Of a stretch of 64,000 nt of DNA, positions 1 to 9,321 are shown in pieces. A program made the translations under genes and the position numbers. Every line of letters starts with the position of its first letter. Position 1 is the stretch's first letter. Source of the DNA: Thermincola carboxydiphila (lineage in GTDB: Bacteria; Bacillota; Thermincolia; Thermincolales; UBA2595); contig JAENZX010000004.1 in NCBI GenBank assembly GCA_016841045.1, positions 124,001-188,000 on the forward strand, read 5' to 3'. The notes below the pieces were generated by a model. That model was not told the origin of the DNA. It saw only the letters and a list, made by a program, of their open reading frames with translations, and did no database searches.

Positions 1-604
1 GGTTATTGAAAGAGTCACCGGTCTTAACCGAATGGTGCAGGATTTAATGGACTTGTCTCAGCTGGAATCCCGTCGGCTTAAACTAAATTTCAAACCGGTT
101 CCAATTAAACTGCTAATTGATGCTGCCGTAGAAAAATATAGCCTAGATCTGAAAACAGGAAAAGTAAGGTTTCAAACAAAGTATCCCTCCGAATGGAAGG
201 TTAATGGTCATTGGAAGGAACATCTATCTGTAATGGTCGACATTGAACAACTGGATCGAGTATTTACCAACCTGTTGAGTAATGCCCTTTCCCATACATC
301 TGAGGGAGATCAGGTTTGCCTCAGGTTTGATTTGATAAATAACGAGAGCAATCTGCTTATAGAAGTTTCAGATACAGGTACAGGAATTCCCTTAGAAGAT
401 TTGCCTTACATATTTGAACGGTTCTATAAGGTGACAAAGGCCAGGCAAACCAGTCAAAAAAGCAGTGGTTTAGGTTTGGCAATTACCAAAGAAATTGTGG
501 AATATCATGGTGGTCAAATCGGGGTCGAAAGTGAGGTTGATAAAGGCAGCAGATTCTTCTTTACAATACCGGTATATGGTAAAAACGAGACCAGATTCGT
601 GTAG
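1..604 (+). CDS. Sensor histidine kinase, C-terminal part (cut by window start)
   Basis: The reading frame is open from base 2 to the stop at 602-604; the 5' end lies outside the window. What remains is the end of the dimerisation region ([12 protein letters not shown], just after where the H-box would be) and the ATP-binding domain. An N-box-like stretch ([12 protein letters not shown]), a G1 box (VSDTGTGIP), an F box (FERFYK) and a G2 box ([12 protein letters not shown]) are all present. This is the membrane-sensor type of kinase (PhoR/VanS-like) that phosphorylates an OmpR-family partner. The regulator gene starts 26 bases downstream on the same strand, so the two form a two-component pair. 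The signal sensed cannot be told because the sensor half is missing. Confidence 0.93.
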   Translation, partial: VIERVTGLNRMVQDLMDLSQLESRRLKLNFKPVPIKLLIDAAVEKYSLDLKTGKVRFQTKYPSEWKVNGHWKEHLSVMVDIEQLDRVFTNLLSNALSHTSEGDQVCLRFDLINNESNLLIEVSDTGTGIPLEDLPYIFERFYKVTKARQTSQKSSGLGLAITKEIVEYHGGQIGVESEVDKGSRFFFTIPVYGKNETRFV

Positions 605-630
605 CAATTAACCAATTGGAGGTTGATACT

Positions 631-1332
631 TTGGCAGGAGAAACCATATTAATTGTAGATGACGACGAGGATATCAGGGAAGTGATTTCTTTATATCTGG
701 AAAAACAGGGTTATCAGGTAATTTCAGCCTGGGACGGCAATCAGGCAATAAAATGTGCACTGACTGATAACCCTGATTTAATTATTTTGGATATGATGCT
801 GCCAGGATTAGACGGAATCGAGGTGTGCCAGGAATTGCGCAAGAATTTGGCTACTCCTATAATATTTCTCAGTTGTAAAGGTGCTCCCCTTGATAAATCC
901 ATGGGGTTGACCGCAGGTGGAGATGACTATATGAGTAAGCCGTTTGATGCGTTAGAATTGATGGCAAGGGTGAAAGCCCATCTGCGTAGAAACCGAATGC
1001 TGCAAGGCTCATATACCTCAGGCAACATATTAAGATTTCCAGGATTAACAATTGATTTAACGAGCTACAGTGTAATAGTGAATGAGCAACTTGTTGATCT
1101 GTCCCCCAAGGAGTTTCAACTTCTGGCCTTACTAGCCCAGAAACCCAATACAGTGTTTAGCAGTGATGACTTGTTTCAGACACTTTGGGGCACAGAAAGC
1201 CTTGGAGATCACCGAACTGTGATGGTTCACATCAGTAATATACGAAAAAAAATAGAGCAGAATCCGGGCAACCCTACCTTTATACAAACCGTTAAAGGTA
1301 TTGGTTATAAATTATGTGTATCAGAAGTTTAG
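631..1332 (+). CDS. OmpR/PhoB-family response regulator
   Basis: This 233-residue protein has an N-terminal receiver domain: an acidic pocket (VDDDED), the phosphoacceptor in LIILDMMLPGLDG, and the conserved Lys in MSKPFD. A C-terminal winged-helix DNA-binding domain of the OmpR type follows (LSPKEFQLLALLAQ, then RKKIEQNP and VKGIGYKL). A longer frame begins at TTG 616, but GGAGG at 618-622 sits eight bases before TTG 631. I therefore take 631 as the start. It is the cognate regulator of the kinase just upstream. The target genes are unknown. Confidence 0.93.
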   Translation: MAGETILIVDDDEDIREVISLYLEKQGYQVISAWDGNQAIKCALTDNPDLIILDMMLPGLDGIEVCQELRKNLATPIIFLSCKGAPLDKSMGLTAGGDDYMSKPFDALELMARVKAHLRRNRMLQGSYTSGNILRFPGLTIDLTSYSVIVNEQLVDLSPKEFQLLALLAQKPNTVFSSDDLFQTLWGTESLGDHRTVMVHISNIRKKIEQNPGNPTFIQTVKGIGYKLCVSEV

Positions 1333-1493
1333 GCCAATTACTTGAGCCGGCCAAAAGCTAAGACCATAGTTAACCGACAACCTCAAAACTAGAAATATGT
1401 CCAGTAATAATGCCATCAGTATAAAGCACTATCTTGCCTCCGGAATTCAAATCAAGGGTAGACTCCAAAAAATTTATACATTCAAAACATCGT

Positions 1494-1528
1494 AAAAACT
1501 CCCGCAATCTCTTGCGGGAGTAAGTTTT
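1494..1528 (-). terminator. Intrinsic terminator of the tRNA-Thr gene
   Basis: A 10-bp stem (1498-1507 with 1512-1521, GC-rich core CCCGC/GCGGG) and a four-base loop are followed on the minus strand by TTTTA. A T-run also follows on the plus strand after three bases, so it may also stop readthrough from the response regulator. Confidence 0.8.
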
Positions 1529-1536
1529 TCCAATGG

Positions 1537-1608
1537 TGCCGATGATGGGAGTTGAACCCACGACCTACGCATTACGAGTGCGTTGCTCTACCACTGAGCC
1601 ACATCGGC
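1537..1608 (-). tRNA. tRNA-Thr (anticodon CGU)
   Basis: Read on the minus strand, the sequence folds into a full cloverleaf. The acceptor stem is GCCGATG/CATCGGC with discriminator A, and the D-stem is GCTC/GAGC. The anticodon stem ACGCA/TGCGT carries loop CTCGTAA with anticodon CGT. The T-stem GTGGG/CCCAT encloses TTCAACT. The anticodon reads ACG (Thr). No CCA is encoded: the base after the discriminator does not continue as CCA. A strong promoter lies just upstream and a terminator just downstream, so it is transcribed alone. Confidence 0.95.
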
Positions 1609-1632
1609 ATATTCAGTATTACTGCACAAAAT

Positions 1633-1661
1633 ATTATAGCAGAGAAAATCATGAAAAGCAA
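1633..1661 (-). promoter_or_regulatory. Sigma-A-type promoter of tRNA-Thr
   Basis: On the minus strand TTGCTT (1661-1656) lies 17 bases before a consensus TATAAT (1638-1633), which is preceded by TGC as an extended -10. The tRNA begins about 24 bases downstream. Confidence 0.75.
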
Positions 1662-1772
1662 CCATAGCTAATGGCCGCTAGATCCCACGTACATCACGAT
1701 AATTCTATATAAATAGCAATAGGCGCATACAAAACGCATACGCCTCATAAAACCTTCATTATGATATTCTAT

Positions 1773-2696
1773 CTAGTTGGAAAACACCGGTGTAGACAAA
1801 TATCTTTCTCCGGTATCCGGCAGAATCACGACAATTATCTTACCCTTACTTTCCGGGCGTTTTGCCACTTCCATGGCTCCGTAGAGTGCTGCACCCGAGG
1901 ATATTCCTGCCAACACCCCTTCCTCCCTGGCCAGGGCGCGTGTGGTGGCAAAAGCCTGTTCATTGGTGACCTTTATAATTTCATCCAGCAGCTTTACCTG
2001 TAACACGTTAGGAACAAATCCGGCACCAATACCCTGTATTTTGTGAGGGCCGGGAGAACCGCCTGACAGAACCGGGGAATCTGTCGGTTCTACTGCAACA
2101 GCCTTAAAATCAGGCTTCTTTTCTTTTATAAATGAGGAAATGCCTGTGATAGTTCCTCCGGTGCCTACCCCGGCTACAACTATATCCACCTTACCTTCGG
2201 TATCCTCCCATATTTCCTCAGCAGTGGTCTGAACATGTATTTCCGGGTTGGCAGGATTATTAAACTGCTGTGGGATAAAGGCGCTGGGAAATTCTTTGTA
2301 AAGCCTCTCTGCCTCTTCTACGGCTCCCTTCATGCCCTTTTCTCCGGGTGTAAGTACAATTTCCGCCCCAAAGGCCTTTAGGATGCTTCTTCTCTCAACA
2401 CTCATTGTTTCAGGCATGGTCAGTATCAGTCGATAACCTTTAGCTGCTGCTATATAACCCAACGCTATTCCGGTATTACCACTGGTAGGTTCGATTATAA
2501 CAGTATCTTTAGTAATCAGCCCCTGCTCCTCTGCCCTTTTTATCATGTTGAAGCCAATCCTGTCTTTAATGCTGCCTCCTGGGTTAAAGGATTCAAGTTT
2601 TAAAAATATCTCGCCCTTTAAATTTTCATTCATTCTGTTTAATTTTAAGAGTGGTGTATGTCCAATTAGATCAGTTATAACAGACGCATATTTCAT
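1773..2696 (-). CDS. cysK: Cysteine synthase (O-acetylserine sulfhydrylase)
   Basis: This pyridoxal-phosphate enzyme makes cysteine from O-acetylserine and sulfide in the cytoplasm. The 307-residue protein has the usual family length. It carries the PLP-binding lysine in NPGGSIKDR (about residue 44), the substrate loop [10 protein letters not shown], the phosphate-binding glycine loop [10 protein letters not shown] and the C-terminal GISSGAAL. The ATG at 2696 has GGGGGA close upstream. The gene is monocistronic, with its own promoter and an inverted repeat in the leader. CysK and CysM types are hard to separate by eye, but length and motifs favour CysK. Confidence 0.95.
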   Translation of the reverse strand: MKYASVITDLIGHTPLLKLNRMNENLKGEIFLKLESFNPGGSIKDRIGFNMIKRAEEQGLITKDTVIIEPTSGNTGIALGYIAAAKGYRLILTMPETMSVERRSILKAFGAEIVLTPGEKGMKGAVEEAERLYKEFPSAFIPQQFNNPANPEIHVQTTAEEIWEDTEGKVDIVVAGVGTGGTITGISSFIKEKKPDFKAVAVEPTDSPVLSGGSPGPHKIQGIGAGFVPNVLQVKLLDEIIKVTNEQAFATTRALAREEGVLAGISSGAALYGAMEVAKRPESKGKIIVVILPDTGERYLSTPVFSN

Positions 2697-2724
2697 AAAA
2701 TTTCCCCCTTTAACTATTGTATTA

Positions 2725-2788
2725 AATTCCTATCAAAATAATCGGAATTGATTAATTTAAGTGTACCCAAAAAAGCCCACCTTGTCAA
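2725..2788 (-). promoter_or_regulatory. cysK promoter with operator-like inverted repeat
   Basis: On the minus strand TTGACA (2788-2783) is 17 bases from TACACT (2765-2760), a near-consensus promoter for cysK. In the transcribed leader an inverted repeat AATTCC (2725-2730) / GGAATT (2744-2749) is followed by A/T-rich sequence. GGAATT preceded by AT resembles the core I remember for the CymR cysteine-metabolism repressor. That assignment is inference only. Confidence 0.7.
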
Positions 2789-2843
2789 CCATATGTTTAT
2801 CTTTATTGGGAAAAATAATACAATATCATCTTCAATTCACTCA

Positions 2844-2866
2844 CAAAAAAAGCCCCTAATGGGGCT
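2844..2866 (-). terminator. Intrinsic terminator
   Basis: On the minus strand AGCCCC-ATTA-GGGGCT is followed directly by seven T residues. It is the last of three hairpins between groEL and the cysK promoter and is the most convincing end of the groESL transcript. Confidence 0.85.
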
Positions 2867-2892
2867 GACTTAATGCTTAACCCAAAGATTAG

Positions 2893-2948
2893 AGAGGGGA
2901 TGGGATTTTTCCGGAAGGACGAGTCTGAGGAAACATCCCATCCCCTCT
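2893..2948. repeat. 14-bp inverted repeat with 28-base interior, between groEL and its terminator
   Basis: Arms 2893-2906 and 2935-2948 (core GAGGGGATGGGAT and its complement) are perfectly complementary. The interior also contains short TTTCC/GGAAA complements, so the hairpin can be extended. It lies between a GC hairpin at 2979-2997 and the terminator at 2844-2866. It has no coding potential that I trust and matches no RNA family that I recognise. Confidence 0.6.
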
Positions 2949-2977
2949 TGCCCGAATATGGAGTTTGACAATAAATT

Positions 2978-3004
2978 AGCCCCCGCATTGCGGGGGCTTT
3001 TACT
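2978..3004. terminator. GC-rich hairpin after groEL
   Basis: GCCCCCGCA and TGCGGGGGC form a strong stem at 2979-2997. On the minus strand (after groEL) the tail is TAATTTATT, a weak T-run. On the plus strand the tail is TTTTACTTTT, a better one. It may attenuate groESL, protect its 3' end, or terminate an unseen plus-strand RNA. Confidence 0.6.
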
Positions 3005-3016
3005 TTTATTAACTCT

Positions 3017-4648
<1,632 letters not shown>

Positions 4649-4677
4649 CTACCTCCTCTGGTTACATGATTTTCAAT

Positions 4678-4965
4678 TTACTCGACTATTGCCAGAATAT
4701 CTCTTTCATTTAAGATCATGCATTCTTCACCGTCGATCTTAATCTCATTACCGGCGTATTTTGAATAAATTACTTTGTCGCCGACTTTAACCTCCAAAGC
4801 TACCTTCTCGCCATTCTCAAGAAGTTTTCCGCTACCAACAGCTAAAACTTCTCCCTGTTGCGGCTTTTCCTTTGCAGTATCAGGAAGCACAATGCCGCTA
4901 ACGGTTTTCTCCTCGGCAGCTAAAGGTTTAATTAAGATTCTGTCACCTAGTGGTTTGACTTTCAT
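4678..4965 (-). CDS. groES: Co-chaperonin GroES (Hsp10)
   Basis: The 95-residue co-chaperonin caps the GroEL ring. The N-terminus [15 protein letters not shown], the region carrying the mobile loop ([14 protein letters not shown]) and the [12 protein letters not shown] stretch are typical. The start ATG at 4965 follows AAAGGAGGGG. It is the first gene of the groESL operon. Confidence 0.98.
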   Translation of the reverse strand: MKVKPLGDRILIKPLAAEEKTVSGIVLPDTAKEKPQQGEVLAVGSGKLLENGEKVALEVKVGDKVIYSKYAGNEIKIDGEECMILNERDILAIVE

Positions 4966-5010
4966 CTGTTTACCCCTCCTTTTATTTTTTTTATATTAGT
5001 TTTTTATTTG

Positions 5011-5037
5011 TTAGCACTCAACTTAAGCGAGTGCTAA
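5011..5037 (-). promoter_or_regulatory. CIRCE operator (HrcA site)
   Basis: TTAGCACTC, nine bases, then GAGTGCTAA: a perfect match to the CIRCE consensus. HrcA, the heat-shock repressor, binds this element. It sits between the groESL promoter and the groES start. hrcA is not in the window. Confidence 0.97.
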
Positions 5038-5047
5038 TACACTTTTT

Positions 5048-5076
5048 ATAATATAAAATGAGAAATGAAAAATCAA
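5048..5076 (-). promoter_or_regulatory. groESL promoter (vegetative sigma-A type)
   Basis: On the minus strand TTGATT (5076-5071) is 17 bases from TATTAT (5053-5048). The transcription start would fall at the upstream edge of CIRCE, the usual arrangement for HrcA repression. Confidence 0.85.
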
Positions 5077-5295
5077 CTTCCTGAATTGGCTAAAATTACA
5101 GGAGTTTTCTTCAATATCTCATTTTATCTCCCGTTTTCCTCGTTTTTCTTGTTGTAGCGGCTAATTTTTCCTTATTTTGAAAAAAACACACATATGACCA
5201 TTACAATATAGATAATTTCCAATTAGTAAAAATTCTATACATAATTTTTCCACTTCAACTACTAGAAAAAGCGGACTTTGTCCGAATAATTTTCA

Positions 5296-5326
5296 AATAA
5301 AAAAACCCCCGTTAGGGTTAGGGGGT
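5296..5326 (-). terminator. Intrinsic terminator of the lipoprotein gene
   Basis: On the minus strand ACCCCC, a ten-base loop (TAACCCTAAC), then GGGGGT followed by a run of T. It begins five bases after the lipoprotein stop codon. Confidence 0.85.
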
Positions 5327-5331
5327 GTACT

Positions 5332-5820
5332 CTATTTTTTAATCCAAAGATATCGCCAATTTTTTTCCGGTGTCTGAACCATATACATTTTGTTGGCAAA
5401 ATTAACCTTACCTCTTGGTGTAACAATATCAGCAGTATACGAAATCTCTGCCACATGCTTATATGTGATTCCGTTAATCTTATCGACCCATTCCGGAAGT
5501 ATTTTTGGTTCTTCAGTTATCTTATGGTTCTCGTACGAAACCTTGGCCTTGCCATTAAAATCGACAAAATCTTCTCTGGAAATTGTCTTCTGTATATCAA
5601 CATAGATATAATCGTAAAGCTTGCTCCATTCCTTTTCCTGCTTAAATTTCAAGACAAGCTCAGCAGTTGTCTTTGGGTCGGTACTGGTTGGTCCGGGACC
5701 CTTCGGAACTTCAACCTGCTTTTGGGATTCGACCGTTTTTTCTGTCTTTTTACTTCCACACCCGAATATAACCATAAAGCAAAGTAGAATTATCAAAGCA
5801 GATATGAGCTTTTTAACCAA
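5332..5820 (-). CDS. Putative secreted lipoprotein, function unknown
   Basis: The 162-residue product begins with a lipoprotein signal peptide: charged VKKL, a hydrophobic stretch of about 15 residues, and the lipobox FGC at about residue 21. The mature protein should therefore be lipid-anchored on the outer face of the membrane. A Lys/Glu/Thr-rich linker follows. A compact domain of about 115 residues comes next, with FKQEKEWSKLYDYIY near its start. I do not recognise the domain. The start is TTG at 5820 with AGGGGGA about nine bases upstream. It is flanked by its own terminator and is divergent from the next gene. Confidence 0.75.
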   Translation of the reverse strand: MVKKLISALIILLCFMVIFGCGSKKTEKTVESQKQVEVPKGPGPTSTDPKTTAELVLKFKQEKEWSKLYDYIYVDIQKTISREDFVDFNGKAKVSYENHKITEEPKILPEWVDKINGITYKHVAEISYTADIVTPRGKVNFANKMYMVQTPEKNWRYLWIKK

Positions 5821-5905
5821 TCAATTCTTCCCCCTTTTTTTTACCCTCTTCGTTATAATTCGACTTTTTTTTAAATGTTCCTGCTAGGGGGCAATAAACT
5901 GTAAC

Positions 5906-5934
5906 TTAACAGTAGTCACTTATTTTGATATAAT
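5906..5934 (+). promoter_or_regulatory. Sigma-A-type promoter for the gene at 5972
   Basis: TTAACA (5906-5911), 17 bases, TATAAT (5929-5934). Transcription would start near 5941, downstream of the ATG at 5936, which supports the internal ATG at 5972 as the true start. Confidence 0.8.
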
Positions 5935-5971
5935 TGTGCTATTAATGATTTTAGGAGGCTGCAAATTTTTT

Positions 5972-6769
5972 ATGACCAGAGACCAGCTTTTACTTGCTAT
6001 CACCACAGCGGGATACGTAAATCCTGCAAATATTATTTCTGAAGAACAGGTCCTAGGCAGATTGCTCAATGATTCTGCCGAGTTTAACCGATTTTATCAA
6101 AATGAGAGGAAGAAAATTAAAAAAGAAATCTTTTGGTTTCTTAACCCGATGTTGACTTCAAGTCTCAGAACCGAGCCCATTTTAGGTAAAAAAGATATCG
6201 TTCTTGGATATACCATTAATACAAAATTACCTGAAATTGACCCGGCTAATGTATTTGATTCAGCCTATGAATTTATTGATATCATAAGGTCCGAACAGGG
6301 TTTCACAGAAATGATAAAATTAACTTCTGCGGCATCCGGGCCACAGTCCGCGTTTTTTCAAAATACCGCCTCAGCTCTTTCAAGTATGCTTAATGGTCCT
6401 TCGGTCAACATGATACTGGCTAACTACGGCTTTGATCTATGGCCCTATTATGACACAACCAGTGGTATTCAACGCCAACAGCTGGAACCATTTACAACCG
6501 AACCACAACTTCCCCTATGGAAACTATATCAAGTATCTTTCTATGTCCAAAAAGCCCTGGACTGGGAGGTAGCTTGTAAGGTCTCTCTCAGAGAAAATAA
6601 CGAATTTCTGTCATGGTATGAAGCCAGATACCCGGTAATTTCTTCAGAAGCCAGGGAAGTACTGGAATGGGTTAAGCGAACAGGTTATACCACCCCAAGC
6701 AAGGCTCGCCGAATCTTTAGAGAAATGATTCGGAGATATGATGCCGATGCGTATTTTACCGTCAGCTAA
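5972..6769 (+). CDS. Hypothetical protein, function unknown
   Basis: This 265-residue protein from ATG 5972 is soluble, with no signal peptide or membrane segment. AGGAGG lies at 5953-5958 and the promoter places the RNA start after the ATG at 5936, so the shorter start is preferred. The N-terminal part is rich in charged helices (NERKKIKKEIFWFLNP). The C-terminal part ends in a basic segment (TPSKARRIFREMIRRY). I do not recognise the family. It is monocistronic on the plus strand and convergent with the Moco operon. Confidence 0.75.
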   Translation: MTRDQLLLAITTAGYVNPANIISEEQVLGRLLNDSAEFNRFYQNERKKIKKEIFWFLNPMLTSSLRTEPILGKKDIVLGYTINTKLPEIDPANVFDSAYEFIDIIRSEQGFTEMIKLTSAASGPQSAFFQNTASALSSMLNGPSVNMILANYGFDLWPYYDTTSGIQRQQLEPFTTEPQLPLWKLYQVSFYVQKALDWEVACKVSLRENNEFLSWYEARYPVISSEAREVLEWVKRTGYTTPSKARRIFREMIRRYDADAYFTVS

Positions 6770-6789
6770 CAATATATACTAACGATATA

Positions 6790-7278
6790 CTAACGTGCAC
6801 ATTCTGAGTCTGTTCCCTTTAGGATATCCAAACCATGCGGCAGTGAGGGCAGAATCCAGCTAAGGTTTTCACGCACTGCTTTGGGACTGCCGGGAAGGTT
6901 TATGATTAGGGTCTGTTTCCGAATTCCCGCTGTTGCTCTCGAAAGAATCGCCCTGGGGGTAATCTTGTAGCTTTCCATGCGCACCAGTTCGGGAATTCCC
7001 GGAACCAGACGTTCAATAACTTCCAGAGTGGCTTCCGGGGTCACATCTCGGGGGCTAAAGCCTGTCCCACCCGTAGTGAGTATAAGATCAAGCTTCTTCA
7101 CATCAGAGAACTCAATAAGCTTATTCTTAATGATTTCCTGCTCATCAGGAATAATTACGTATTCCACGATTTCCCCATCTATTTTTGCTACTTCTTCCTT
7201 AATCACTTGTGCGCTTAGGTCTTCCCGCTCCCCACGGCTGCCTTTATCGCTGGCGGTGATAATTCCTACTTTATACAT
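6790..7278 (-). CDS. mogA: Molybdopterin adenylyltransferase (MogA/MoaB family)
   Basis: This enzyme adenylylates molybdopterin before MoeA inserts molybdate. The 162-residue protein carries the family motifs VGIITASDKGSRG, LTTGGTGFSPRDVTPE and NLPGSPKAVREN. I chose ATG 7278 over the in-frame TTG at 7284 because GAGGTGG is placed correctly for it. It overlaps the end of the MOSC gene by eight bases and is the last gene of the Moco operon. MogA and MoaB types have similar sequences, so the symbol is by family. Confidence 0.9.
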   Translation of the reverse strand: MYKVGIITASDKGSRGEREDLSAQVIKEEVAKIDGEIVEYVIIPDEQEIIKNKLIEFSDVKKLDLILTTGGTGFSPRDVTPEATLEVIERLVPGIPELVRMESYKITPRAILSRATAGIRKQTLIINLPGSPKAVRENLSWILPSLPHGLDILKGTDSECAR

Positions 7279-7720
7279 CCCCAACCACCTCTATAGTATC
7301 CCCAACCTTAACGGGTCCTCCATTCAGGACTTTAATGAAGATGCCTTCTTTGGGCATTACACAGTCACCTGCCTGGTAATAGATCGCACACCTATCGTGG
7401 CATACCTTGCCGATTTGGGTTACCTCTCCTTCTGCTTCAGCACCAATCTTCACTTTAGTGCCAACCGGCAGATCCACCAGTACTATACCCTCAGTGGTAA
7501 GGTTTTCGGCAAAATCTCCAGGATTCACATCTAAGCCTTTCTGACGCATCTTCTCAATGCTTTCGATAGCCAGCAGACTTACCTGCCTGTGCCAGTCACC
7601 GGCATGACCGTCGCCTTCCAAACCGTGGTTGGCTATCAACTTACCTTCCCCAACGTTCTTTTTGCGTTCACCTTTATTCTTACTTGTACATACTGCGATA
7701 ATTTTTCCACTTGCAGCCAT
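7271..7720 (-). CDS. MOSC-domain protein
   Basis: This 149-residue protein is a stand-alone MOSC domain (Moco sulfurase C-terminal). The motif GDGHAGDWHRQVSLL and the conserved-cysteine region VCHDRCAIY are visible. The MOSC family binds or transfers sulfur or the cofactor to molybdoenzymes; the exact role of these short versions is not established. Its position between moaC and mogA, with overlapping ends (it shares one base with moaC), ties it to molybdenum cofactor maturation, perhaps delivery to the formate dehydrogenase in this window. Confidence 0.88.
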   Translation of the reverse strand: MAASGKIIAVCTSKNKGERKKNVGEGKLIANHGLEGDGHAGDWHRQVSLLAIESIEKMRQKGLDVNPGDFAENLTTEGIVLVDLPVGTKVKIGAEAEGEVTQIGKVCHDRCAIYYQAGDCVMPKEGIFIKVLNGGPVKVGDTIEVVGDV

Positions 7721-8205
7721 TATATTTCGCCCTCCCTAACGTATCGACCGCTTTTGCCACCGGTCTTTTCAATTAATCTGGTGTTGTCAATCACCATATC
7801 CTTGTCTATAGCCTTACACATATCGTAAATAGTTAGTGCCGCTACTGATACGGCAGTCAGAGCTTCCATTTCGACACCTGTCTTACCCGTTGTCTTAACC
7901 ACAGCCTGGACGTCTACTTTTGAACTCTGTTCGTCAATATTAAAGCTTAAGTCTGCCCCAGTAATAAAAAGTGGATGGCACATGGGAATCAAAGCACTTG
8001 TCTGTTTGGCAGCCATTACTCCTGCTACCTGAGCTACAGCCAATACATCCCCCTTGGCAATTTGCCCTTCTTTTATAGCAGCCAGCGTCTCAGGCCGCAT
8101 ATAAACTGCCCCTCTGGCTGTGGCCACGCGTACCGTCTCATCCTTGGCAGTGACATCAACCATCCTAGCTCTACCATCTTCATTAAAATGAGTCAGCTCA
8201 CTCAT
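7720..8205 (-). CDS. moaC: Cyclic pyranopterin monophosphate synthase MoaC
   Basis: Together with MoaA, this enzyme turns GTP into cyclic pyranopterin monophosphate, the first step of Moco synthesis. From ATG 8205 the protein is 161 residues, the standard length. Motifs include [14 protein letters not shown], the active-site region [12 protein letters not shown] and [18 protein letters not shown]. The longer frame starting at 8259 adds an unrelated stretch; GAAAGGA sits eight bases before 8205. It is the fifth gene of the operon. Confidence 0.95.
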   Translation of the reverse strand: MSELTHFNEDGRARMVDVTAKDETVRVATARGAVYMRPETLAAIKEGQIAKGDVLAVAQVAGVMAAKQTSALIPMCHPLFITGADLSFNIDEQSSKVDVQAVVKTTGKTGVEMEALTAVSVAALTIYDMCKAIDKDMVIDNTRLIEKTGGKSGRYVREGEI

Positions 8206-8257
8206 GGAACCCGTCCTTTCATATACAACTAGTGGGTAGGTTTGCTCCATCATCCTC

Positions 8258-8289
8258 AATCAATTGTCAATTATTAATTGTCAATTGTT
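8258..8289. repeat. AT-rich CAATTGTCAATT repeat between moaA and moaC
   Basis: Two near copies of a CAATTGTCAATT unit, separated by an AT core, fill part of the gap. The same word recurs as the terminal repeats of the element at 41561-41759. Confidence 0.5.
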
Positions 8290-8294
8290 CATTC

Positions 8295-9275
8295 CTACCC
8301 TCCTATCTGATTCATTACCCTCCTGTTGCCTTCCCAGCCTGTGGCAGCCATATCGTGCTTCTCTGGTTTACTGTTTATTGCCTGTCTTATTATGTTGGCA
8401 AGCTCAAGCTGCGAGGCCCCTTCCCTCAGGGGGGTCCTAAGGTCAATTTCGTGCGGGGAATGCAGGCACGGTCTAAGCTGGCCTTCAGAAGTAAGGCGCA
8501 GCCTATTACATTGGGAACAGAAATGATTGCTGATTGGGCTGATGAAACCTATTGTTCCTAATGCACCGGGGATCCTGTAGTATTTTGCCGGGCCGCTGCC
8601 GGTAACTTCTTTTTCAGGCACAAGCTCACACTTAGTGCTGATAATTTGTTTCAACTCATCTGATGACATATAGCTGTCGGCGGCCCACAATTCGCTAGTT
8701 CCGATAGGCATCAGTTCAATGAAACGGATATGCAGCGGTGACTTTCGGCTTAATTCTACAAATTCCCATAACTCATCGTTATTAAAACCCCTAATCATTA
8801 CAGTATTTATTTTTACCGGGTCAAAACCGGCATCAAGGGCTTTTTCAATCCCCATCCATACCTTGGAAAGCTCTCCTCCCCGAGTAACTTTTGCAAACTT
8901 TTCCGGGGATAATGTATCCAAACTTATATTGATTCTTTTAAGACCGGCCTCTTTCAGGTCAGCAGCCATCTCCGGCAGGAGAATCCCGTTAGTGGTAAGG
9001 GCAATGTCATCAATTTCCGGAATTTCATCAATAGTTTTTATAAGATGCATAATTCCTTTTCTGACCAAAGGCTCTCCACCGGTAAGCCGAATTTTCCTTA
9101 TCCCAACCATGACTGCACTTTGAACTATTTTAACTATTTCCTCAAAGTTAAGCACTACGTCATGCCCAGCCAGTTGAACCCCGTCCTCCGGCATACAGTA
9201 AACACATCTTAAGTTACATCTGTCAGTAATTGATATCCTGAGATAATTGATATTCCGTTTGAAAGTGTCATTCAT
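8295..9275 (-). CDS. moaA: GTP 3',8-cyclase MoaA (radical SAM)
   Basis: This radical-SAM enzyme starts Moco synthesis from GTP. The 326-residue protein begins MNDTFKRNINYLRIS and has the N-terminal SAM cluster motif CNLRCVYC. A C-terminal [4Fe-4S] region follows (FCSQCNRLR, then LRPC), and the protein ends in the conserved GG needed for function. The open frame runs on to 9419 but overlaps the upstream gene. ATG 9275 with AAGGGTGAT upstream gives the family's normal N-terminus. Confidence 0.96.
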   Translation of the reverse strand: MNDTFKRNINYLRISITDRCNLRCVYCMPEDGVQLAGHDVVLNFEEIVKIVQSAVMVGIRKIRLTGGEPLVRKGIMHLIKTIDEIPEIDDIALTTNGILLPEMAADLKEAGLKRINISLDTLSPEKFAKVTRGGELSKVWMGIEKALDAGFDPVKINTVMIRGFNNDELWEFVELSRKSPLHIRFIELMPIGTSELWAADSYMSSDELKQIISTKCELVPEKEVTGSGPAKYYRIPGALGTIGFISPISNHFCSQCNRLRLTSEGQLRPCLHSPHEIDLRTPLREGASQLELANIIRQAINSKPEKHDMAATGWEGNRRVMNQIGG

Positions 9276-9321
9276 TTCTATCACCCTTCCCAAATACAAC
9301 GGCTGATTGTAGTCTGTCGAA

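Noticed and set aside
1370-1561. Minus-strand ORF of 63 codons starting MGSTPIIG
   Set aside because: It runs through the 3' half of tRNA-Thr and its terminator. The first residues are the translation of the T-arm, and there is no ribosome-binding site.
2905-2935. Hammerhead-ribozyme-like words (GAGTCTGAGGAAAC) in the 2893-2948 hairpin
   Set aside because: The invariant CUGANGA core and the three-way junction are missing; only GAAAC-like fragments match.
2803-2988. Minus-strand ORF of 61 codons between groEL and cysK
   Set aside because: It is made of the three hairpins of that region. Its composition is not protein-like and there is no ribosome-binding site.
5301-5326. CCCTAACCCTAA telomere-like sequence
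   Set aside because: It is simply the loop and stem of the lipoprotein gene's terminator and is too short to mean anything else.
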